From: Mucilaginibacter pedocola
Lineage (GTDB): Bacteria > Bacteroidota > Bacteroidia > Sphingobacteriales > Sphingobacteriaceae
Direction: 5' to 3'
Assembly (NCBI RefSeq): GCF_002013915.1
Contig: NZ_MBTF01000023.1
Span: forward strand, 124,001-188,000
DNA: 64,000 bases
In this document: piece after piece, positions 49,400 to 58,950 of the stretch
Layout: every line of letters starts with the position of its first letter
Position numbering within the stretch: position 1 is the stretch's first letter
The notes under the pieces: generated by a model
Seen by the model: only the letters and a program-made list of their open reading frames with translations
What the model was told of the DNA's origin: nothing
Database searches by the model: none
Translations under genes and position numbers: made by a program

Positions 49400-50974
49400 A
49401 TGAGCTTCATCCAATACAATTCTGTAAAAATTGATGGCGACAACAATTTGGTGCTCCAATTGGTTGACGGCGGCAATTTGCGGATAGCTTTAAATGAGTT
49501 CATCGATAAATTTACCCACGAAAAAGATCAGAGAATAAAGGAATTACAGGACGCTTTGTTTGACAAAAGTAAAGTTGTAATGCTTACTGAAGAAAGGGTA
49601 TCCACTCTGGCTGCTGAACTGGATCGTGTTACCAAAGAGCGCGATTCTCTATCTGTCCAGATAACAAAAATTATTGAAGACTTTTCTCAAAAGGATATTG
49701 CAGCAAGTAACGAACTTTACAAACAGGCGTTTAATTTGTTCATTAATGCAAAGCTGGATGAAGCGTTAGCTTTGCTTAGCGAAGCTCGTTTGCAAGACGA
49801 ATTGCTGCTTATACAGCAAAGAGAGGAGGTTTCTAAACGGGAACGCCGAAACCTTGCCGATAATTATTTACTACGTGCGGAAATGCTGAAATTGAAGTTT
49901 GATTTTGAGGAGGCGAGCGAATGTTTTAAATCTGCGTCATTGATATGTTCCGAATGGAAATATAAGTTAGAGGCTGGTAATTTTTTTAAGTTTGTTAATC
50001 AGTTTGATAAAGCTGAGCTTTATTTTAACGAAGCTCTAAGTCAGTCCGATTACCCGGAAGAAAAAGCAATTGCGTTGAACAATCTCGCCGTTTTGCAAAG
50101 CCAAGCAAACGAATATAATAAAGCTACAGAGAACTTTACCCAAGCTCTCGCACTTTATCGGCAACTGGCGACGTTAAACCCGGAAATGTTTCTCAAGGAT
50201 ATTGCGACCACATTGCAAAATCTAGCCAACGTGCAAAGTAATATGCAAGAATACGAAAAGGCGGAAATTAATTATAAAGAATCAATTTCCCTAAGCAGGC
50301 AACTTGAATCAACTTATCCCGGTAGTTACTTAAACCAATTAGCAGCCACTTTAAATAATTATGCCACATTACAAAAAAATAGAAATGCATACGATATAGC
50401 AGAGGTGAATTACGCCGAGGCTTTAAGCATTCGCACTAAACTAGCTACAGAAAATCCTCAAACTTTCTTGCCAGATCTTGCAACGACACTAAATAACATT
50501 GGCAATTTAAACAGCAACAGGAGTCAACATGTTCAAGCTGAAGCTAATTATAATAGGGCACTTGCCATACGCAGACAACTGGCCGCAGAAAATCCACAAA
50601 CCTATCTTCCTGATGTTGCGATGACATTGAACAATCTTGCCAATTCGCAAAGATTTCGAAATGACTATACCATGGCTTATTCCGGTTATGAAGAGGCTCT
50701 TATAATTCGCAGACATTTGGCGACAGTAAATCCGAAAGTTTTTTTACCGGATGTCGCGATGACGCTAGTCAATATGGCAACGCTCTATAGTTATGTGAAT
50801 ATTTTTCAAAATCGTGAAAAAGCGCTTAAGTGCTCTATGGAAGCAATAACGATTGCACTGCAATTCTCCGAGTTTATGCCGTTATGCGAAAAATATATAC
50901 AAATTTCATGTAGGGTACTCACCCACTGGGGCGAAGATACCGAAGCCTTCCTCGATTCCATAAAATCTAAATAG
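49400..50974 (+). CDS. Tetratricopeptide-repeat protein with N-terminal IDG-x-NN segment and coiled coil
   Basis: 524 residues. The first 30 residues include VKIDGDNNLVLQLVDGGNL, a beta-type segment echoed in the upstream small protein. Residues about 36-105 form a coiled coil (KDQRIKELQDALFDKSKV...RVTKERDSLSVQI). From about 110 to 500 there are at least eight TPR-like units, five with the long 44-residue spacing seen in kinesin-light-chain-like TPRs (FLPDLATTLNNIGNL, YLPDVAMTLNNLANS and similar). No catalytic domain. The base composition is noticeably AT-rich compared with the flanking genes. TPR proteins with such repeats often scaffold signalling or conflict complexes; the job here is unknown. 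Confidence 0.8.
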   Translation: MSFIQYNSVKIDGDNNLVLQLVDGGNLRIALNEFIDKFTHEKDQRIKELQDALFDKSKVVMLTEERVSTLAAELDRVTKERDSLSVQITKIIEDFSQKDIAASNELYKQAFNLFINAKLDEALALLSEARLQDELLLIQQREEVSKRERRNLADNYLLRAEMLKLKFDFEEASECFKSASLICSEWKYKLEAGNFFKFVNQFDKAELYFNEALSQSDYPEEKAIALNNLAVLQSQANEYNKATENFTQALALYRQLATLNPEMFLKDIATTLQNLANVQSNMQEYEKAEINYKESISLSRQLESTYPGSYLNQLAATLNNYATLQKNRNAYDIAEVNYAEALSIRTKLATENPQTFLPDLATTLNNIGNLNSNRSQHVQAEANYNRALAIRRQLAAENPQTYLPDVAMTLNNLANSQRFRNDYTMAYSGYEEALIIRRHLATVNPKVFLPDVAMTLVNMATLYSYVNIFQNREKALKCSMEAITIALQFSEFMPLCEKYIQISCRVLTHWGEDTEAFLDSIKSK

Positions 50975-51050
50975 TCACTTTACCTGTATTTCACCTTTTA
51001 ATAATCTGCAATAAACTTTTCTTTACTAAATTGCCCGCTATTACACGCTT

Positions 51051-52037
51051 ATGAAAATATTGTTTGGTATACAGGGTACAGGCAACGGGCACATTAGCCG
51101 CGCCCGCGAAATTGTCCCCCTGTTGCAGCAATATGGCGAGGTCGACCTGGTAGTAAGCGGCACCGAAGCCGAAGTAAGCTTGAGCCAGCCGCTTGCCCAC
51201 AAATTCCACGGCTTTAGTTTTGTATTCGGCAAAAATGGCGGGGTTGATAACTGGGCCACCTATAAGCTCATGAACCTGCGCCAGCTTTATAAAGATATGC
51301 ACAGCCTGCCGCTGGCACAGTACGATCTGGTTATAAACGATTTTGAACCAGTTACCGCCTGGGCTTGCCGGCTGCAAAAAGTACCGAGCGTTTCGCTTAG
51401 CCACCAATGCTCGTTTGTATCGCCAAAAACGCCGCGCCCCAAAAGCTGGGACTGGGCCGAATGGCTTTTTAAATATTACTCGCCCACTACGTACCACATC
51501 GGTTTCCACTTTGAGCGGTACGATGATTTTATACACACACCAGTTATCCGCAGCGATATCCGCAAAATGGAAACCAGTAACCTGGGGCATTATACCGTAT
51601 ACCTGCCTGCCTACAGCGATAAAACCCTGCTGAAGCATTTAAGCGGTACCGATGCCGAGTGGCATGTATTTTCAAAACGTACCAAAACGGCCTATCGCGA
51701 GGGCAACGTGCATATATTTCCGGTGAATAACGATGGCTTTAACAAAAGCCTGGCAAGTTGCACCGGCCTGCTCAGCGGTGGTGGCTTCGAGGGGCCTGCC
51801 GAGGCATTGTTCCTTGGAAAAAAGGTGATGATGATACCCATGAAGGGCCAGTACGAACAGCAATGCAACGCCCTATCGGCATCGCGCCTGGGCGTAAGCG
51901 TAGTAAGTACCATTACCGATAGCTTCCGTTCGGAAGTGAATAACTGGCTTGCAGATGATAGGCGTATCAACGTAGACTTCCCCGACGAAACCGCAAAAAT
52001 TGTGGACGATATGGTGAAGAAGTATGCGAGATGGTAA
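51051..52037 (+). CDS. Family glycosyltransferase, GT-B fold (MJ1255-like)
   Basis: 328 residues. The N-terminal segment MKILFGIQGTGNGHISRARE is the glycine-rich loop of the MJ1255/MurG-like group; the second domain has VHIFPVNNDGFNKSLASCTGLLSGGGFEGPAEALFLGKKVMMIPMKGQYEQQCNA, with the GGGFEGPAEAL nucleotide-sugar site and Q-Q acceptor motif of GT-B enzymes. It probably transfers a sugar to a lipid or cell-surface acceptor on the cytoplasmic side. No companion biosynthesis genes adjoin, and it is flanked downstream by two repeat elements. Confidence 0.85.
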   Translation: MKILFGIQGTGNGHISRAREIVPLLQQYGEVDLVVSGTEAEVSLSQPLAHKFHGFSFVFGKNGGVDNWATYKLMNLRQLYKDMHSLPLAQYDLVINDFEPVTAWACRLQKVPSVSLSHQCSFVSPKTPRPKSWDWAEWLFKYYSPTTYHIGFHFERYDDFIHTPVIRSDIRKMETSNLGHYTVYLPAYSDKTLLKHLSGTDAEWHVFSKRTKTAYREGNVHIFPVNNDGFNKSLASCTGLLSGGGFEGPAEALFLGKKVMMIPMKGQYEQQCNALSASRLGVSVVSTITDSFRSEVNNWLADDRRINVDFPDETAKIVDDMVKKYARW

Positions 52038-52044
52038 ATACTAA

Positions 52045-52139
52045 TTGTCATTCTGAGCGATAGCGAAGAATCTATTAGCCACAATGCACTAACGCCGATG
52101 CAAATCGACTAACAGATGCTTCGTCCCTCAGCATGACAA
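52045..52139. repeat. Inverted-repeat element, TTGTCATTCTGAG subtype
   Basis: About 95 bases with ends TTGTCATTCTGAGCGA and TCCCTCAGCATGACAA, inner words GCGAAGAATCT and AGATGCTTCG. Shorter than the other members and in tandem with the next one. Confidence 0.75.
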
Positions 52140-52159
52140 ACGGAGAGGATAAACCCTAA

Positions 52160-52310
52160 TTGTCATTCCGAAGCGAAGCGACGAGGAATCTTGTTAAGTT
52201 ATGAATGAACGCTATGCATCTCCGCTTTGCATTCCTGCTTTGCATGTACCGTAAGATTTCTCTTTCGCCGCATCACACCAACCTATCACACCGCTCAATC
52301 GAAATGACAT
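52160..52310. repeat. Inverted-repeat element, TGTCATTTCGA type (copy 5)
   Basis: Left end TTGTCATTCCGA, right end TCGAAATGACAT; inner arms GAGGAATCTTGTT and GTAAGATTTCTC. Ends just before the DUF6427-like gene start, so it occupies the upstream region of that gene. Confidence 0.75.
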
Positions 52311-52348
52311 AATTGTTTAAATTTCTGCTAATTTTGCGGCCACATACC

Positions 52349-53335
52349 ATGGTCAATATCTTCAAGGTTTACAACCCGCTTAATATATTTTGGCTTGCCA
52401 TTTTGCTTTATGGCCTGCGTATCGGCTATATAGTGCAGGTGCCCGATAAGGTGGAGTTTATTATGGTGGAGCCCTTTGCACGTCTGCTGATACCCGTTGC
52501 CTACGAGTATGCCTTTTCGCCTGTTTTAAATGTGTTTTTGGCCGGCGTGCTGGTTTTGGGGCAGGCGGTATTGGTAAACTATATGGTTAACCACTTTAAC
52601 CTGCTGGGCAAGCCCACGTTTTTACCCGCGCTAATGTATGTAACCGTAACGGCGTTGTTTATGCCTTTTATGGTATTGAGCGCACCGTTGATGTGTAATT
52701 TCCTGCTGATATGGATGCTGTTCAAGCTGTTCAGCTTTTATAAAAGCGAAGATGCCAAATCAACCGCTTATGACTTGGGGATGATCGTAGCCATCGGCTC
52801 ATTGATCTATTTTCCCTATATTTTTATGTTCCTGGCTATTTGGATAGCGCTTGTTATATTCAAGCCCTTCAACTGGCGCGAATGGGTTTCGGGCATATTG
52901 GGCTACGCTACGGTGTTCTTCTTTTTAGCCGTGCTGTATTACCTCAACGGCAGGCTGGGCCGCTTTTACGACATTTGGACGCCGCTTGGTACCAAATTCC
53001 CCAACAGCATCCATATCGATTATCTCGACTACCTGGTACTTATCCCCGTTATCATCATCATTGCCCTTTACTTTGTAAAACTGCAGCAAAACTTCTTAAA
53101 AAGCTATGTGCATGTGCGCAAATCGTTTCAGTTGCTGTTTATTATGTTTGTGGTGGCAGGGCTATCGGTATACATCCGCAGCACCTTCAACGTAAACCAT
53201 TTTTTATTGTGTGCGGTGCCTGCAGCGGTGTTTTTTAGCTATTATTTTGTACACGCTACCACCCGCTGGTTTTACGAAAGCCTGTATTTACTCCTGCTTA
53301 TCAGCATTGTATATTTTCAGTTTAACACTTTTTAA
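52349..53335 (+). CDS. DUF6427-like polytopic membrane protein
   Basis: 328 residues from MVNIFKVYNPLNIFWLA; an earlier ATG would add 12 non-conserved residues encoded within the repeat boundary. About ten membrane helices. The opening VYNPLNIFWLAILLYGLRI, the helix FPYIFMFLAIWIALVIFKPFNWREWVSGILG and the DYLVLIPVIII segment fit the Bacteroidota-specific DUF6427 family. No function is known for it. The gene precedes purQ by 45 bases on the same strand and may be co-transcribed. Confidence 0.8.
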   Translation: MVNIFKVYNPLNIFWLAILLYGLRIGYIVQVPDKVEFIMVEPFARLLIPVAYEYAFSPVLNVFLAGVLVLGQAVLVNYMVNHFNLLGKPTFLPALMYVTVTALFMPFMVLSAPLMCNFLLIWMLFKLFSFYKSEDAKSTAYDLGMIVAIGSLIYFPYIFMFLAIWIALVIFKPFNWREWVSGILGYATVFFFLAVLYYLNGRLGRFYDIWTPLGTKFPNSIHIDYLDYLVLIPVIIIIALYFVKLQQNFLKSYVHVRKSFQLLFIMFVVAGLSVYIRSTFNVNHFLLCAVPAAVFFSYYFVHATTRWFYESLYLLLLISIVYFQFNTF

Positions 53336-53380
53336 CTTTTACATTCGTCCATATTTCAGCCGATATGTTAGTTTTGTAGC

Positions 53381-54073
53381 ATGAAATTTGGCGTAGTAAT
53401 ATTTCCCGGATCCAATTGCGATGAAGATATCATCCACGTTTTGCAAAATGTAATGGGCCAGCAGGTGGTTAGGCTTTGGCATAAAGACCACGACCTGCAA
53501 GGTGCCGAGTTTATTGTTTTGCCGGGCGGCTTCTCTTTTGGCGACTACCTGCGCAGTGGCGCAATAGCACGTTTTTCGCCTATTATGCAGGAGGTTATAC
53601 AGTTCGCTGCTAAAGGTGGCAAGGTGCTGGGTATCTGCAACGGTTTCCAGATACTGGCCGAGGCCGGGCTGGTACCGGGAGCATTGCTGCACAACAAAAA
53701 CCGCAAATTTATTTGCCGCAATATTTATTTAAAACCGCAAACGGCCAACTCGCTGGTTACCCGCCAGCTTGATCCTGAGCGTGCTTTAAAAATACCTATT
53801 GCCCACGGCGAAGGCAATTATTTTGCTGATGCTGATGTACTAAAAGCTATCAACGATAACGACCAGGTGTTGTTCCGCTATTGCGACGAAGCCGGTAACA
53901 TTACCGACGAAAGCAACCCTAACGGTTCGTTAGAAAACATTGCCGGTGTTTGCAATGCCGAACGCAACGTATTTGGTTTTATGCCGCACCCAGAGCGTGC
54001 CGCCGAAGGTTTGGTAGGTAACGAAGATGGTGTGCTGATATTTGAATCGATACTGGCACTGGCCAGAGCCTAA
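53381..54073 (+). CDS. purQ: Phosphoribosylformylglycinamidine synthase, glutaminase subunit
   Basis: 230 residues of the class I glutamine amidotransferase fold. Nucleophile Cys in VLGICNGFQILAEAG (residue about 88), His and Glu of the triad in FMPHPERAAEG (about 206-208), plus FPGSNCDEDI and LPGGFSFGDYLRSGAIARFSP, which identify PurQ. It supplies ammonia to PurL for the FGAM step of purine synthesis. PurL and PurS are not in the window. Followed directly, with no spacer, by coaX. Confidence 0.96.
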   Translation: MKFGVVIFPGSNCDEDIIHVLQNVMGQQVVRLWHKDHDLQGAEFIVLPGGFSFGDYLRSGAIARFSPIMQEVIQFAAKGGKVLGICNGFQILAEAGLVPGALLHNKNRKFICRNIYLKPQTANSLVTRQLDPERALKIPIAHGEGNYFADADVLKAINDNDQVLFRYCDEAGNITDESNPNGSLENIAGVCNAERNVFGFMPHPERAAEGLVGNEDGVLIFESILALARA

Positions 54074-54829
54074 ATGGTTGCACTGGTTATTGATATTGGC
54101 AACACCTTAACAAAAATTGCCGTTTTTAATGGCGACGAAATGCTGGAGGTGCAGCAGTATCCCGAAGTAACCAGGATAGCGTTGGCGGAGTTTTGTAGTT
54201 TGTACTTACCCGATGCAGTTATCGTTTCTACAGTAAAAAATGCAGAAAGACACATTTGGGAAGATGCTCTGGCTGCGTTTACTATCAATTGCAGCATTAC
54301 AGCTTTTGATAGCAGCACACCTACAGGTATAAACAACCACTATAAAACCCCTAAAACACTTGGTGCCGATAGGCTTGCTGCCGTTGTTGGCGCGCACCAC
54401 CTATACCCTAATGCCGCCAATATTATCATAGGCGGCGGCACCGCTATCACTTACGATTATGTAGACGCCGGGGCTAATTATTTTGGCGGTAGTATATCGC
54501 CGGGGCTTAAAATGCGTTATAAAGCCTTAAATCAGTTCACGGGCGCGCTGCCGCTGATAGAGGTTGATGAAAATTTTGAGGCAGCGTATGGTGATGATAC
54601 CGCTTCGGCCATCACATCGGGCGTGCAAAACGGAATAAAATATGAGCTTACGGGCTTCATAAACGAGTATATAAAAACACAGCAGGCGTACAATATCATA
54701 CTAAGCGGGGGCGATAGTATTTTCTTTGATACGCTGCTAAAAAATAGCATCTTTGCCCCCTATATAAAAATTGAGCCTTACCTGGTTCTCAAAGGATTAA
54801 ACGCAGCTATACAAAAGCATAATGATTAG
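54074..54829 (+). CDS. coaX: Type III pantothenate kinase
   Basis: 251 residues of the actin-like ATPase fold. Phosphate loop LVIDIGNTLTKIAVFNG (residues 3-19), HYKTPKTLGADRLAAVVGAHHLYP (about 95-118) with the catalytic Asp, then IIIGGGTAITYDYV and GGSISPGLKMRYKALNQFTGALPLIE, the standard CoaX pattern. It phosphorylates pantothenate, the first step in coenzyme A synthesis. The start codon follows the purQ stop immediately, and its last eight bases overlap the outer-membrane protein gene. Usual companion order in Bacteroidota (coaX, OMP, lptC). Confidence 0.96.
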   Translation: MVALVIDIGNTLTKIAVFNGDEMLEVQQYPEVTRIALAEFCSLYLPDAVIVSTVKNAERHIWEDALAAFTINCSITAFDSSTPTGINNHYKTPKTLGADRLAAVVGAHHLYPNAANIIIGGGTAITYDYVDAGANYFGGSISPGLKMRYKALNQFTGALPLIEVDENFEAAYGDDTASAITSGVQNGIKYELTGFINEYIKTQQAYNIILSGGDSIFFDTLLKNSIFAPYIKIEPYLVLKGLNAAIQKHND

Positions 54830-56138
54830 ATTTTTAAGGCCCATACTTATACTTTCGCTCGTTGCATCGGCGCTTGGCGCAAATGCACAATCTACTGCCA
54901 CTACAAGTTCTCCGTATTCGAGGTATGGCCTGGGCGACCTTAGCCCTACAGTATTGCCCCAGCAGGCAGCCATGGGTGGTATAGGTGCTGCTATCAATAA
55001 AATAAACAACTTCAACTACGTTAACTTTTTAAACCCGGCATCGTACTCAACCATCAACTACACCATTATTGATGCCGGTATAGCAAGCAATATCAATACA
55101 CTCAGCAAAACCGGGTTCACCAACCAAACCAATAGCAGTTTCAGGCTTAGCCATATTGTGTTTGCCATGCCTGTTTCAAAGCGTTCGGCCATTAGCTTCG
55201 GGTTAATGCCCTACAGCGAACTGGGTTATAATTACCGCCAAACCAAAAGCAATTTTGGCAGCGGCTTGCCGGCTGATACTAATGCGGTTAATTACCTGTA
55301 TAGCGGCGATGGCGGTTTATCTAAATTTTACATGGGTTACGGTGTGCGTATTGGTAAGCATTTATCAGTAGGTGCAAACGCAGCATACATATTTGGTAAC
55401 TTAAAAGAAACTCAATCTACCGAGGTGCCCGATCTGTTTGGTACACTCAACTCAAGGGTAGAAGAAGGCAACGCTATAAACGGTTTCAACTACGATTACG
55501 GCGCACAATACAGCTTCGATTTTTCGGCCCGCAAGCACCTCGTGTTTGGTTATTCAGCTTCGGCAAAATCAAAACTGAATACGCAAAATAGGTATATTGT
55601 AAGTAGCTACTTTTCCGAAAGCGGCGACGAAGGCGTAGCTACCGACAGTTTAGTAAACCGCACCGATGCCAGCGCAAAACTTACCCTGCCGCAGGTGCAA
55701 CACTTTGGCGTAAGTTATCAATTTGATGGGCACTACCTTTTTGGTGTTGATTATACCATGGGTAACTGGAGCCAACTGGAAATAGCCGGTGTAAATAAAG
55801 GCCTGAAAAACAGCCGCACCTGGAATATTGGTGGCCAGATAACGCCTAATGCCAACTCGTTATCAAATTACTTTGCCCGTGTAGATTACCGCTTTGGTTT
55901 TATTTACGATAATACCTACCTAAATGTGAATAATACTAATATTAAGCGCTATGCAGGTACTTTTGGTATTGGCTTGCCGCTACCACGTAACAACAGCGCC
56001 TTTTACAAAATAAACTTAGGTGCCGAATACGGCCAACGCGGTACGGTAGCTAACGGGTTGGTGAAAGAAAACTACATAAACCTGCGTTTGTCATTCACGC
56101 TAAACGACCTTTGGTTTATCAAATACCGTTACGATTAA
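54822..56138 (+). CDS. Outer-membrane beta-barrel protein, porin/FadL-like
   Basis: 438 residues. Signal peptide (MIRFLRPILILSLVASALGANA-Q), then SSPYSRYGLGDLSPTVLPQQAAMGGIGAA, a typical start of Bacteroidota OmpP1/FadL-like barrels. The remainder alternates short aromatic-ended strands (KFYMGYGVRIGKHLSVGANAAYIFG, YFARVDYRFGFIYDNTYL) and ends with LNDLWFIKYRYD, a good final beta strand. It probably forms an outer-membrane channel; no substrate is evident. Located between coaX and lptC in what looks like one operon. Confidence 0.8.
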   Translation: MIRFLRPILILSLVASALGANAQSTATTSSPYSRYGLGDLSPTVLPQQAAMGGIGAAINKINNFNYVNFLNPASYSTINYTIIDAGIASNINTLSKTGFTNQTNSSFRLSHIVFAMPVSKRSAISFGLMPYSELGYNYRQTKSNFGSGLPADTNAVNYLYSGDGGLSKFYMGYGVRIGKHLSVGANAAYIFGNLKETQSTEVPDLFGTLNSRVEEGNAINGFNYDYGAQYSFDFSARKHLVFGYSASAKSKLNTQNRYIVSSYFSESGDEGVATDSLVNRTDASAKLTLPQVQHFGVSYQFDGHYLFGVDYTMGNWSQLEIAGVNKGLKNSRTWNIGGQITPNANSLSNYFARVDYRFGFIYDNTYLNVNNTNIKRYAGTFGIGLPLPRNNSAFYKINLGAEYGQRGTVANGLVKENYINLRLSFTLNDLWFIKYRYD

Positions 56139-56148
56139 TACGCCACGC

Positions 56149-56724
56149 ATGGCAAAAAAACTTCATATTTCAACTACACTCATAACCGCATTATTTGCGG
56201 TTATGCTTTTTAGTGCCTGCGAGAACGATATAAACAAAATACAGGAGATAGCCGCTGCTGATGCCACAAAACCCATTCAGCGTACAACCGACCTTGATGT
56301 TATTTTCAGCGATTCGGCACTGGTGAAGTTCAGGTTGCGGTCGCCGCTGTTTATTGAGTATCAGGTGAAAGAGCCTTACAGTACCATGCCAAAAGGGGTA
56401 AAAATCACATCCTTGGATAAAGATGCCAAAGAGAACGGTAACATTGTTTCCGATTCGGCCTGCATGCGTAACAACAATAAACTTATCGAATTTTATAAGA
56501 ATGTTGTTGCTACTAATTCTGAGGGTACAGTGTATAAATCAGAAGAACTGATTTGGGACCAGAACAAAAAAATTTACTACTCAAACAAGCCCGTAGAGAT
56601 GACCAAAGTTGGCGGCGATATTATGCGCGGTACCAGTTTTACCAGCGATGATAAACTACAGCACCCCATCTTTCAAAACTCTACAGCGGTTATTCACGTT
56701 AATGGCGACGCTGTTTCGCAATAA
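56149..56724 (+). CDS. lptC: LPS export ABC transporter periplasmic protein LptC
   Basis: 191 residues with a lipobox signal (AVMLFSACEN, Cys25), unlike the membrane-anchored proteobacterial form. The mature part has the LptC beta-jellyroll pattern: DLDVIFSDSALVKFRLRSPLFIEYQ, GVKITSLDKDAKENGNIVSDSACMRN, VVATNSEGTVYKSEELIWDQNKKIYYSN and VGGDIMRGTSFTSDDKLQ. It would help move LPS from the inner membrane to the periplasmic bridge. It is 10 bases after the outer-membrane protein gene and 101 bases before the PpiD-like gene. Confidence 0.85.
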   Translation: MAKKLHISTTLITALFAVMLFSACENDINKIQEIAAADATKPIQRTTDLDVIFSDSALVKFRLRSPLFIEYQVKEPYSTMPKGVKITSLDKDAKENGNIVSDSACMRNNNKLIEFYKNVVATNSEGTVYKSEELIWDQNKKIYYSNKPVEMTKVGGDIMRGTSFTSDDKLQHPIFQNSTAVIHVNGDAVSQ

Positions 56725-56825
56725 TTAAACAAATTAGATACGCAAAAAATTGTATTATAGAATTTTAGTAAAAGTTGTATCTTGCGCCTCTTTTTTGGAG
56801 AACTATAAAATAGATTAAGAGTTAT

Positions 56826-58928
56826 ATGGGTATCATGGGTTATTTGCGGGACCGAATGGGGACAATTCTCGCAGTTTTTATCGGATTGGCTTTAGTTGCC
56901 TTTATAGCAGGCGAAGTTATCAAGTCCGGAAGTTCAATTTTTAAAGATAGCGCTACCGAAATTGGCGAAATAAACGGCACCGCTATCAGCTATGCCGATT
57001 TCAACAGGAGGCTGGAAGTATCTACCGAGCAGTTTAAACAACAGTCGGGCCAGAGCATTTCTCCGCAAATTACCAACTATTTGCAGGAAACTACCTGGAA
57101 CCAGTTTTTAACTGACGGCTTGCTAAGCAAAGAAATTGAGAAACTGGGCATCACTGTTGGCGAAGCCGAAACACAAGCCATGATAAGCGGCCCAACCCCC
57201 GATCCGCAAATTGCTCAACAATTCACTAACCAGCAAACCGGCCAGTTTGACCGTGCCCGCCTTAACCAGTTTTTGCAATACTTGCAAACTGCTAAAGCCG
57301 ATACTGCACAGCTAAAAGCCTGGGGTAACTTTGTTACCGAGTTGATAAAAGACAAAAAAAGGCAAAAATACCTGGCTGCCGTTACAACCGGTTTATACGT
57401 AAACTCGTTGGATGCGCAGGACGATTACCAGGCTAAAAACAAACTGGCTAACTTTAAATACGTGGTGTTGGATTACGCATCGATCCCCGATAATAAAGTT
57501 ACCATTAGCGATGAAGACTACAGCGCATACTACAACGAGCACAAGGCTCTGTTTAAAAACAAACAAGAGTTGCGCAACTTCGATTACGTAACCTTCAACG
57601 CTGCCCCTTCAAAAGAAGATAGCATTGCAATAAAAGGCCAGGTAGAAAAATTAGCTGCCGACCTGAAAGCCTCTACCAACGATTCGTTGTTTGTACAGGT
57701 AAACTCAGAAACCAAAACACCTATCGCTTACCGCAAAAAAGGCCAGTTAGAGCCTCAGCTGGATTCGGTAATGTTTGCCGCAGCCCCGGGTTTTGTTTAT
57801 GGCCCGTACTTATCAAATGGCAGCTACAAAATTGCTAAACTGGTTTCGGCTACTATCAGCCCCGATTCGGTTAAAGCACGCCACATATTGATTAACCCTG
57901 CTACCGAAGGTGGTTTGGATAAAGCAATGGCTAAAGGCGATTCAATTAAAAAACTTATTGCCGGTGGCAAATCATTTGCCGAATTGGCCAACACCTTCTC
58001 GATAGATAAAAATGCCAACGCAAAAGGCGGCGATTTAGGCACCTTTGCCCGCGGCATGATGATACCTGCCTTTGACGATGTAGTGTTTGATGCTAAAAAA
58101 GGCGAGATAAAAGTATTTGCTACCCAGTTTGGTGTACACGTTGTGGAGATTGAGAACCTGATAGGTTCATCAAAAGTGGTGAAAGTAGCCCAGGTTGATA
58201 AACCTTTGGAGGCAAGCCAAAAAACACAAAACGAAGCATACAACAAAGCGCAGGCTTTCCTGGCATCGCTTAGCGGCAACAGCTTTGCAGCGCAAGCTAA
58301 AAAAGCAGGCCTTACCATTAAAACTGCAGATAACGTAGTAGGCACACAAGCTGTATTACCTGGCCTTGACGGCGCACGCGCTTTAGTAAGGTGGGCATAC
58401 AAAGCCGATGTGGGCGATTTCTCTGAAGAGGTTTACCCAATTGGCGACCAATATGTAGTGGCCACCCTTACCCAAATAAACCCAATTGGCTACTTAAGCC
58501 TCGATGCTGTTAAAAAACAAATTGAGCCGGCCGTAAGGATCGAGGTAAAAGGCAAACAACTTACCGAGAAACTGCAGGCAGCTTTGGGTGGCAATATCGA
58601 TCAGGTTGCTCAAAAAACTGGCGGTAAAGTGGTGCCGGTACAAAACGTAGTATTTGCTAACCCGGTTATGCCAGGTTCGGGCCCGGAGTATAAAGTTATC
58701 GGTGGTATCTTCGGTTCGCAGCCGGGCAAGCTTTCTAAGCCGGTAGTTGGTACACAAGGTGTTTATGTATACGCTTTGGATAGCTTTGTTAATCCTCCGG
58801 CTTTAACCAACGCAGTGCGCGAGAAACAAACCCTTGGCGCTGCCCTTGCGCAACGTGCCGATGGCGCTGTGCTTGAAGCCTTGAAAGATAAGGCGAATGT
58901 AAAAGATAACCGCGCTAAGTTCTTATAA
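56826..58928 (+). CDS. PpiD/SurA-like peptidyl-prolyl isomerase chaperone
   Basis: 700 residues. One N-terminal membrane anchor (MGTILAVFIGLALVAFIAGEV, about 10-32) and a SurA_N-type helical domain (about 40-220, EINGTAISYADFNRRLEVST). A parvulin domain is at about 345-445: SVKARHILINPA, LIAGGKSFAELANTFSID, GGDLGTFARGMMIPAFDDVVF and GVHVVEIENL. The C-terminal 230 residues are helical and chaperone-like. It should fold outer-membrane proteins in the periplasm, like PpiD. The reading frame ends before a strong terminator at 58951. Confidence 0.93.
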   Translation: MGIMGYLRDRMGTILAVFIGLALVAFIAGEVIKSGSSIFKDSATEIGEINGTAISYADFNRRLEVSTEQFKQQSGQSISPQITNYLQETTWNQFLTDGLLSKEIEKLGITVGEAETQAMISGPTPDPQIAQQFTNQQTGQFDRARLNQFLQYLQTAKADTAQLKAWGNFVTELIKDKKRQKYLAAVTTGLYVNSLDAQDDYQAKNKLANFKYVVLDYASIPDNKVTISDEDYSAYYNEHKALFKNKQELRNFDYVTFNAAPSKEDSIAIKGQVEKLAADLKASTNDSLFVQVNSETKTPIAYRKKGQLEPQLDSVMFAAAPGFVYGPYLSNGSYKIAKLVSATISPDSVKARHILINPATEGGLDKAMAKGDSIKKLIAGGKSFAELANTFSIDKNANAKGGDLGTFARGMMIPAFDDVVFDAKKGEIKVFATQFGVHVVEIENLIGSSKVVKVAQVDKPLEASQKTQNEAYNKAQAFLASLSGNSFAAQAKKAGLTIKTADNVVGTQAVLPGLDGARALVRWAYKADVGDFSEEVYPIGDQYVVATLTQINPIGYLSLDAVKKQIEPAVRIEVKGKQLTEKLQAALGGNIDQVAQKTGGKVVPVQNVVFANPVMPGSGPEYKVIGGIFGSQPGKLSKPVVGTQGVYVYALDSFVNPPALTNAVREKQTLGAALAQRADGAVLEALKDKANVKDNRAKFL

Positions 58929-58950
58929 GCTAATTTTAAAGTAATTTTGC

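Noticed and set aside
53336..53380. Riboswitch or attenuator before purQ
   Set aside because: The gap is 45 bases and contains no stable hairpin or known aptamer pattern.
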